A program made the translations under genes and the position numbers. A stretch of 64,000 bases of DNA. Source: Mesorhizobium amorphae CCNWGS0123. GTDB lineage: Bacteria; Pseudomonadota; Alphaproteobacteria; Rhizobiales; Rhizobiaceae. The notes under the pieces are model-generated. The model had not been told where the DNA came from. It saw only the letters and a list, made by a program, of their open reading frames with translations, and did not search any database. The DNA is taken from the NCBI RefSeq assembly GCF_001686985.1, contig NZ_CP015318.1, forward strand, positions 990,001 through 1,054,000, written 5' to 3'. Shown here in pieces: positions 58,465 to 64,000 of the stretch (within the stretch, counting starts at the first letter, position 1; every line of letters starts with the position of its first letter).

Positions 58465-59471
58465 CAGTCCGTCCCCTCATATGTGCGGCGCACGATGTAG
58501 ATCGGGCGCTGTTTGATCTCGGCATAGACGCGACCGAGGTACTGACCGATGATGCCGATGCCGAGCAACTGGATGCCGCCGAGGAAGAGGACGCTGACCA
58601 GCAGCGAGGCATAGCCGGGCACGTCGATGCCGAACACCAGTGTCTTGGCGATGATCAGCAGGCCGTAGAGGAACGACAAGGCCGAGATCGTCGCGCCGAC
58701 ATAGGTCCAGATCTCGAGCGGCGCGGTCGAGAAGCTGGTGATGCCTTCGAGCGCGAAGTTCCACAGCCGCCAGCCCGAGAACTTCGATTGGCCGGCGATG
58801 CGCTGGTCGCGTTTGTATTCGACGGTCGCGGTGCGGAAGCCGACCCAGGCGAACAGGCCCTTCATGAAGCGGCGCCGTTCGGGCAAGGAGCGCAGCGCTT
58901 CGATCACCTGCCGGTCGATCAGCCGGAAGTCGCCGACATCGTGCGGGATCTTCTGCTGCGCGATCCAGTTGTGGACGCGATAGAACATCGACGCGGAGCG
59001 CTGCTTGAGAAAGCTGTCGCTCGACCGGTTGGCGCGCTTGGCAAGCACGACCTCGAAACCCTCGCGCCATTTTTCGACGAGCAGCGGAATGACATGCGGC
59101 GGATCCTGCAGATCGACATCCATGGGGATCGCGGCATCGGCATCGCAGCAGTCGAGACCGGCGGTGAGCGCCGCTTCCTTGCCGAAATTGCGCGACAGGT
59201 CGATCACCTGGATACGCCGATCGGTTCGCTGTGCCTCGATCAGCCTCTCGAGCGTCGCATCGCTGCTGCCGTCATTGATGAAGATGAATTCGAAGGCGAC
59301 GCCGGCGTCCTTCAGCGGGTCGATATTTTCACGCACGGCCGCCAGGAACGGAGCGATCGCTGCTTCCTCATTGTGCACCGGCACGATCAGCGCGACCGTG
59401 GCCGTCCCGCTCTTCGGGCTCGTTTCGCCGGCGGTGGCCGGTCGATCGATATGAAGGAATGGCGCGTTCAT
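58464..59471 (-). CDS. GtrB-like family 2 glycosyltransferase
   Basis: The 335-residue protein has a cytoplasmic GT2 domain (VALIVPVHNEEAAIAPFLAA, IFINDGSSDATL, PMDVDLQDPPHVI) and two C-terminal membrane helices, like GtrB/dolichol-phosphate sugar synthases. It likely charges polyprenyl phosphate with a sugar at the inner face of the membrane. Together with GtrA and two GT-C enzymes downstream it forms a surface-glycan modification operon. It is the first gene of the run and is preceded by the coaA gene. Confidence 0.87.
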   Translation of the reverse strand: MNAPFLHIDRPATAGETSPKSGTATVALIVPVHNEEAAIAPFLAAVRENIDPLKDAGVAFEFIFINDGSSDATLERLIEAQRTDRRIQVIDLSRNFGKEAALTAGLDCCDADAAIPMDVDLQDPPHVIPLLVEKWREGFEVVLAKRANRSSDSFLKQRSASMFYRVHNWIAQQKIPHDVGDFRLIDRQVIEALRSLPERRRFMKGLFAWVGFRTATVEYKRDQRIAGQSKFSGWRLWNFALEGITSFSTAPLEIWTYVGATISALSFLYGLLIIAKTLVFGIDVPGYASLLVSVLFLGGIQLLGIGIIGQYLGRVYAEIKQRPIYIVRRTYEGTD

Positions 59472-59549
59472 TGCCTGCCGAAGCCCGCGGATCAGGCCCC
59501 GACAATAGAAAAGCTCGGTTAAGATGACTTTAAGGAATGCCTCAAGATT

Positions 59550-60509
59550 TCACAGCTTCCTGAGAGCCACTTCCTCGACCAGGTGATTGGCGCCCTTGCG
59601 CAGGATGAGATCGGCCCGTGCGCGCGTCGGCAGGATGTTTTCGCGCAGGTTCTTCAGGTTGATGTTGGCCCATAGCCCTTCGGCAATGGCGCGCGCCGCA
59701 TCTTCCGAAAGCTGCGAATAGCGGTGGAAGAAGGAGTCCGGGTTGCGGAAGGCGGTTTCGCGCAACCGCATGAAGCGCTGGATATACCATTGGTGGATCA
59801 GCGCCTCATCGGCATCGATATAGATGGCGAAGTCGAAGAAGTCGGACAGGAACGGCACGATCTTGCCGTCCCTCGGCAACTTGCCCGGCTGCAGCACATT
59901 GATGCCTTCGAAGATCAGTATGTCCGGCCGGTCGATGGTGACGAATTCGCCGGGGATGACGTCATAGGTCAGATGCGAATAGACAGGCGCGCGGACATTG
60001 CGCTGCGCCGATTTGATGCCTGACAGGAACCTGAGCAGTGCGCCGACATCGTAGCTATCGGGAAAGCCCTTGCGCTCCATCAGATTGTCGCGGCGCAGGA
60101 TCTCGTTCGGCAGCAGGAAGCCGTCGGTGGTGATGAGATCGACCTTGGGGCTCGAGGGCCAGCGCGCCAAAAGTTCCTTGAGCACGCGCGCCGTGGTCGA
60201 TTTGCCGACCGCGACGGAGCCGGCAATGCCGATGATGAAGGGCGTCTTGACCACATCCTGGGCGTTGAAGAAGGCCTGCCGCTGCCTGAACAGCAACTGG
60301 CTCGCCTCGACATGCGCCGAGAGCAGCCGCGACAGCGACAGATAGATGCGCTTGACCTCTTCGAGATTGACCGGGTCGTTCAGCGAACGCAGGCGGTTGA
60401 TCTCGTCCTCGGTCAGCGTCAGCGGCGTGTCGGCGCGGAACTGCGACCATTGCTCGGCCGAGAAGAAACGATAGGGCGAGTATTTCTCGGTAGGAGCAAG
60501 CTGGTCCAT
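59550..60509 (-). CDS. coaA: Pantothenate kinase (type I)
   Basis: The 319-residue enzyme has the P-loop GSVAVGKST at 97-105 and the type I family blocks [38 protein letters not shown] and [12 protein letters not shown]. It phosphorylates pantothenate, the first step to coenzyme A. It lies after hisE on the same strand with a RIME-like repeat between, as in other Rhizobiales. Confidence 0.96.
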   Translation of the reverse strand: MDQLAPTEKYSPYRFFSAEQWSQFRADTPLTLTEDEINRLRSLNDPVNLEEVKRIYLSLSRLLSAHVEASQLLFRQRQAFFNAQDVVKTPFIIGIAGSVAVGKSTTARVLKELLARWPSSPKVDLITTDGFLLPNEILRRDNLMERKGFPDSYDVGALLRFLSGIKSAQRNVRAPVYSHLTYDVIPGEFVTIDRPDILIFEGINVLQPGKLPRDGKIVPFLSDFFDFAIYIDADEALIHQWYIQRFMRLRETAFRNPDSFFHRYSQLSEDAARAIAEGLWANINLKNLRENILPTRARADLILRKGANHLVEEVALRKL

Positions 60510-60526
60510 CGAGTTTCCTGCCCTCC

Positions 60527-60580
60527 TAGAGCATGATGCCGAAAAGTGTGAAGCGGTTTTCGGGCAACATCATGCTCAAT
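60527..60580. repeat. RIME-like repeat between hisE and coaA
   Basis: The arms GAGCATGATG (60529-60538) and CATCATGCTC (60568-60577) are perfect, with the GAAAAGTGTGAAGCGGTTTTC core shared in part with the other copies. It is flanked by CTAGAGC at the coaA side. Confidence 0.8.
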
Positions 60581-60594
60581 CCGTCTCTTGCGGG

Positions 60595-60918
60595 TCAGCC
60601 CTTCGACCGGGATGCCTTTTCGGCGACGCCCGAGCGGCCAGTGCGACCCTCGAGTTCTCTCAGCACGTCGTCCAGAGGAACCCCCGCGATGCCAAGGACG
60701 ACAAGCCAATGATATATAAGATCGGCACTTTCCGAAACGAGGGCCCGCCTGTCGCCCTTCACGGCGGCGATTACCGTCTCGACCGCCTCTTCGCCGAGCT
60801 TCTGTGCCGCTTTGTCGATGCCCTTGGCGAACAGTTTTGCCGTCCACGATTCCGGGTCGCCGGACCGGGCGCGTTCGCCGATGATTTTTTCGAGGTCAGA
60901 CAGTGAAAACTGAGCCAT
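60595..60918 (-). CDS. hisE: Phosphoribosyl-ATP diphosphatase
   Basis: The 107-residue all-helical protein has [37 protein letters not shown] and [17 protein letters not shown] with the conserved Glu/Asp metal ligands. It removes pyrophosphate from phosphoribosyl-ATP, the second step of histidine synthesis. It follows hisF by nine bases. An Arg/Lys-rich tail is added at the C-terminus. Confidence 0.95.
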   Translation of the reverse strand: MAQFSLSDLEKIIGERARSGDPESWTAKLFAKGIDKAAQKLGEEAVETVIAAVKGDRRALVSESADLIYHWLVVLGIAGVPLDDVLRELEGRTGRSGVAEKASRSKG

Positions 60919-60927
60919 TTGCGCCGT

Positions 60928-61719
60928 TTAGAGCCGATTATCCAGGGAGTCCAGCCGCATGGGCAGCCCGGCACGGGCCATATGCGTCTTGGCTTGCGCG
61001 ATCGTATAGGTGCCGAAATGGAAGATCGAGGCCGCCAGCACGGCCCCGGCATGGCCGTCGCGTATGCCTTCCACCAGATGGTCGAGCGTGCCGACGCCCC
61101 CGGACGCGATGACCGGCGCGCGCACCGCGTCGGCAATGGCGCGGGTCAGCGCAAGGTCGTAGCCGGCCTTGGTGCCGTCGCGGTCCATCGACGTCAAAAG
61201 GATCTCGCCGGCGCCGCGATCGACCATCTGCCTTGCGAAGTCGACGGCGTCGATACCGGTCTTCTCGCGCCCGCCATGGGTGAAGATCTCCCAGCGGTCG
61301 GCCTCGTTGACCGCGGATACCTTCTTGGCGTCGATGGCGACCACTATGCACTGGTTGCCGAACTTGTCGGCCGCTTCCGCGACGAAATCCGGGTTCTTCA
61401 CCGCAGCCGTGTTGATCGACACCTTGTCGGCGCCGGCCAGCAGCAGCTTGCGGATGTCGGCCACCTGGCGCACGCCGCCGCCGACGGTCAGCGGCATGAA
61501 ACACTGTTCGGCGGTGCGGGCGACAACGTCGAAAATGGTCTCGCGGTTGTCCGACGACGCGGTGATGTCGAGAAAGCAGAGCTCGTCGGCGCCGGCCGCG
61601 TCATAGGCCTTGGCCGCCTCGACCGGATCGCCGGCATCGACCAGGTCGACGAAATTGACGCCCTTGACGACGCGGCCGTTCTTGACGTCGAGACAGGGGA
61701 TGACGCGGGCCTTCAGCAT
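60928..61719 (-). CDS. hisF: Imidazole glycerol phosphate synthase cyclase subunit
   Basis: The 263-residue TIM-barrel starts [20 protein letters not shown] with catalytic Asp11 and has the second catalytic Asp in VVAIDAKK. The PLTVGGGVR and [10 protein letters not shown] phosphate loops are normal. With HisH it makes imidazole glycerol phosphate and AICAR. Its ATG overlaps the stop of the arginase-family gene by one base (TGATG). Confidence 0.96.
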   Translation of the reverse strand: MLKARVIPCLDVKNGRVVKGVNFVDLVDAGDPVEAAKAYDAAGADELCFLDITASSDNRETIFDVVARTAEQCFMPLTVGGGVRQVADIRKLLLAGADKVSINTAAVKNPDFVAEAADKFGNQCIVVAIDAKKVSAVNEADRWEIFTHGGREKTGIDAVDFARQMVDRGAGEILLTSMDRDGTKAGYDLALTRAIADAVRAPVIASGGVGTLDHLVEGIRDGHAGAVLAASIFHFGTYTIAQAKTHMARAGLPMRLDSLDNRL

Positions 61720-62555
61720 CAGCTTTTCTCCAGAGTCGCAAGCAGGTCGACCAGCAGCTGGCCGACCAGCGGCGGCACTTCGCCCTTGGCGTCGAAGGCC
61801 GGATCGTAGGCGGAGATGGTGAGGCCGACGAGCGTCAACGGTCCGGCCATGCCGCACATCGCCTGACGCACTTGCTCCGGAGCCGGACCGCCAGGAGTGG
61901 CGTAACGGTTGGCCTGCAGCGCTTCGGGGTCATGGACATCGAGATCGATGTGCATGTGGACGCGCTCGGCGCCGGCGTCCTTCAGCTTTTGCGCCGCGCC
62001 GGCCCAGTCCGGGCATTCGGTCCGGATGACCGGCAGCGTCTCCAGCAATTGCTGTTCCGCAGTGTCGAGGTCGCGCGCGTTGACCAGCACGCAGCGGGCA
62101 GGATCGATTGCCTTGAACCCGGGGATCCGCGCCTCGATAGGTCGCCAGCAAAGCCCGAGCACGGTCGCCAGCGCCATGCCGTCGAGAAAGCCCGATGTCG
62201 AGGTATCGGGTGTGTTGAGGTCGCCATGCTGGTCGGCCCAGATCATGGCATCGGCGCCTTCGCCGGCCACCGCGCCGGCGCTGGTCAGGCAATTGCCGGC
62301 AAGCACAATGGGAAACCGGCCGCGGTCACAGGCAATGCGGACTTCACCCGACACAGCGTTGCAGACGGCGAAGCCGGTTGCGATCTCACGCTCCTGCTCG
62401 TCGCTCATCCTGCCTATGTCGTGAACGTCTATGTCGTGCCCGGCAAGCTTGAGCGCCTCGGTCAGCCCGCCGGCAATCAACGCGTCCGGCCCCTGGCCGC
62501 AGCCGCCGTGATAGTAACCACTGTCATAGGACGCCAGGATGATCGTGACGTTCAC
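61719..62555 (-). CDS. Arginase-family protein inside the histidine operon
   Basis: The 278-residue ureohydrolase-fold protein has metal-binding motifs [14 protein letters not shown] and [12 protein letters not shown], matching the His/Asp clusters of arginases, agmatinases and formimidoylglutamases; the substrate is not clear. It is embedded between hisA (ATGA overlap, 62552-62555) and hisF (TGATG overlap, 61719), so it is translated with them. A role in nitrogen or guanidino metabolism linked to histidine is an inference. Confidence 0.85.
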   Translation of the reverse strand: MNVTIILASYDSGYYHGGCGQGPDALIAGGLTEALKLAGHDIDVHDIGRMSDEQEREIATGFAVCNAVSGEVRIACDRGRFPIVLAGNCLTSAGAVAGEGADAMIWADQHGDLNTPDTSTSGFLDGMALATVLGLCWRPIEARIPGFKAIDPARCVLVNARDLDTAEQQLLETLPVIRTECPDWAGAAQKLKDAGAERVHMHIDLDVHDPEALQANRYATPGGPAPEQVRQAMCGMAGPLTLVGLTISAYDPAFDAKGEVPPLVGQLLVDLLATLEKS

Positions 62556-63298
62556 GGCGTCGTCTCCGCCTGTTTGCCGCTCAAGATCGCCAGCGCCTCG
62601 GCCGGATCGATGCGCCCGTCATAAAGCGCGCGGCCGGAGATCGCGCCTTCGAGCCGCTTCGCGTCGGGCATGGTCATGCGCACGATGTCGGCGATCGAGG
62701 CGAGCCCGCCAGAGGCGATAACCGGGATCGACACCGCCTCGGCCAGGTCGATGGTGGCGTCCCAGTTGATGCCGGTCAAAACGCCGTCGCGGTCGATGTC
62801 GGTGTAGATGATGGCGGCGACGCCGGCGCCTTCGAATTTCTTCGCCAGTTCGACGACACCCAGGCTCGACGCCTCGGCCCAGCCTTCCACCGCCACCTTG
62901 CCGCCCTTGGCGTCGATGCCGACGGCGATCTTGCCCGGGAAGGCCCTGCAGGCCTGCCTGACCAGGTCGGGGTCGCGCACCGCAACCGTGCCGAGAATGA
63001 CGCGGGCAAGCCCGCGGTCGAGCCAGTCCTCGATCTGCGCCAGCGTGCGGATGCCGCCGCCGAGCTGAACCGGGCTCTTCGTCGCCTTGAGGATGGCGCC
63101 AACCGCCGCGCTGTTGACGCTCTGACCCTTGAAGGCGCCGTTGAGGTCGACGACGTGCAGCCACTCGAAGCCCTGCTCCTCGAAAGCCTTAGCCTGTGCG
63201 GCCGGATCGTCATTGTAGATCGTCGCGGTCGCCATATCGCCGTGCTTCAGGCGCACGCATTTGCCGTCCTTGAGATCGATGGCCGGAAACAGGATCAT
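62552..63298 (-). CDS. hisA: Phosphoribosylformimino-5-aminoimidazole carboxamide ribotide isomerase
   Basis: The 248-residue TIM-barrel has catalytic Asp8 in [14 protein letters not shown] and the second Asp in VGIDAKGG, with phosphate loops [10 protein letters not shown] and VIASGGLAS. It performs the Amadori isomerisation of histidine synthesis. It begins immediately next to the DUF1330-type gene's stop and overlaps the arginase-family gene by four bases. Confidence 0.96.
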   Translation of the reverse strand: MILFPAIDLKDGKCVRLKHGDMATATIYNDDPAAQAKAFEEQGFEWLHVVDLNGAFKGQSVNSAAVGAILKATKSPVQLGGGIRTLAQIEDWLDRGLARVILGTVAVRDPDLVRQACRAFPGKIAVGIDAKGGKVAVEGWAEASSLGVVELAKKFEGAGVAAIIYTDIDRDGVLTGINWDATIDLAEAVSIPVIASGGLASIADIVRMTMPDAKRLEGAISGRALYDGRIDPAEALAILSGKQAETTP

Positions 63299-63589
63299 CT
63301 AGGCGCCCTCGACAATGACGAAGTGGCCGGTCGATGCCGCCAGCCGGTATTTCGAGGCTTCCTTGTATTCAGGCGATTCGTAGCAGGCGATCGCCGCCTC
63401 GTAAGAGTCGAACTCGACCAGCACGTGGCGGTTTCCGGTCGGACCCTCCGGGCTCACATATCGTCCGGCGCGCACGGGGAACTTCGCGCCATATTTGACG
63501 AAGGCTTTCGCATTGGCCTCGATGTACTGCTTGTAGACCTCGGGGTCGCGAACATCGATCATCGCCATCCAATAGCCCTTCTTGCTCAT
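63299..63589 (-). CDS. DUF1330-type small protein
   Basis: The 96-residue protein has the ferredoxin-like dimeric fold pattern of DUF1330: KKGYWMAMIDVRDPEVYKQY, an acidic middle, RHVLVEFDSYEAAIACYESP and HFVIVEGA at the end. The biochemical function of DUF1330 is not known. It lies between hisH and hisA on the same strand, two to three bases from each, and so is part of the operon. Confidence 0.85.
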   Translation of the reverse strand: MSKKGYWMAMIDVRDPEVYKQYIEANAKAFVKYGAKFPVRAGRYVSPEGPTGNRHVLVEFDSYEAAIACYESPEYKEASKYRLAASTGHFVIVEGA

Positions 63590-63592
63590 GGG

Positions 63593-64000
63593 TTAAGGCC
63601 TCCAGCGCAGGAAATTGGTGATCAGCGCCAGGCCGAGCGCCTGGCTCTTCTCGGGATGGAACTGTGTGCCGACCAGATTGTCGCGCGCGACTGCCGCCGT
63701 CACCGGGCCGCCATAGTCGGCAATTGCCAGCACCTCGTCGGCCTTCTTCGCATCGAGATGGTAGGAATGGACGAAATAGGCGTGCAATCCCTTGGTCCCG
63801 GTCGTGATGCCCGAAAACAGCGGATGCTTGCGCGTCATCTCGATCGTGTTCCAGCCGATCTGCGGTATCTTTAGGGCCGGATCGGTGGGCGTGATCTCCT
63901 TGACGTCGCCGGCGATCCAGCCAAAACCTTTGGTCACGGTCTTTTCCAGACCACGTTCCGACATCAGCTGCATGCCGACGCAGATGCCGAGGAAGGGCCG
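63593..64000 (-). CDS. hisH: Imidazole glycerol phosphate synthase glutaminase subunit, partial
   Basis: The C-terminal 135 codons of HisH are present; the gene continues beyond the right edge. The fragment begins [13 protein letters not shown], including the catalytic Cys of the GMP-synthase-like amidotransferase, and has the catalytic His and Glu in [10 protein letters not shown] near the end. It supplies ammonia to HisF. It is two to three bases before the DUF1330-type gene. Confidence 0.93.
   Translation of the reverse strand, partial: RPFLGICVGMQLMSERGLEKTVTKGFGWIAGDVKEITPTDPALKIPQIGWNTIEMTRKHPLFSGITTGTKGLHAYFVHSYHLDAKKADEVLAIADYGGPVTAAVARDNLVGTQFHPEKSQALGLALITNFLRWRP

Overview
The window reads as a chromosomal segment of a Mesorhizobium-like member of the Rhizobiales (Alphaproteobacteria). 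The evidence is high GC coding sequence and several gene orders typical of the group: trpF-trpB-trpA-accD-folC beside trxA-addA-addB, chvI-chvG-hprK-EIIA-HPr-ahcY divergent from pckA, and hisH-hisA-hisF-hisE-coaA. It also carries dispersed palindromic RIME-like repeats. I see no tRNA, rRNA, CRISPR array, insertion sequence or prophage.

Layout. 0-14.5 kb is accessory: a cyclase-TolB-TPR signalling protein, a YHS protein, an exported hypothetical protein over a ClpS-like remnant, a three-gene operon (degenerate-Nudix NrtR-like regulator, SPFH protein, NAD kinase-like protein) behind a palindromic promoter, an ECF sigma factor, redox genes, a yceJ/yceI-like pair, and a LysR/aldo-keto reductase divergon. 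14.6-21.7 kb is a translation block on the minus strand (infC; rpmI, rplT, pheS, pheT). An isoprenylcysteine methyltransferase-like gene and a GFA-family gene are inserted in it, and RIME repeats lie between its genes. 21.9-31.3 kb on the plus strand holds a hydrolase, a BenE transporter, a metalloprotease and the trp/acc/fol operon. 31.3-49.3 kb on the minus strand holds trxA, addA and addB, then a MurU-like enzyme, a TsaE-AmgK fusion and a DivL-type kinase with tyrosine in place of the phospho-histidine, then ahcY, the regulatory PTS and ChvG/ChvI. 49.6-52.5 kb holds pckA, arfB and alkB. 52.4-59.5 kb is a surface-glycan region: a frameshifted PAP2 gene and a gtrABC-like cassette with tandemly duplicated GT-C genes and a fossil of a second gtrA. 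59.5-64 kb is coaA and the distal histidine operon, which includes an arginase-family gene and a DUF1330-type gene; hisH runs off the edge.

How the genes work together. ChvG/ChvI, the regulatory PTS (HprK, HPr, EIIA) and pckA tie envelope sensing to carbon metabolism. AmgK and MurU are successive steps of cell-wall sugar salvage. The Nudix/SPFH/NadK-like operon is the best candidate for an incompletely described system and is probably linked to NAD(P) and membranes. The clearest genome-evolution signals are the duplicated glycosyltransferase unit and repeat termini that supply the TAG stop codon of three genes. All functions are inferred from motifs and family knowledge; no database search was possible.
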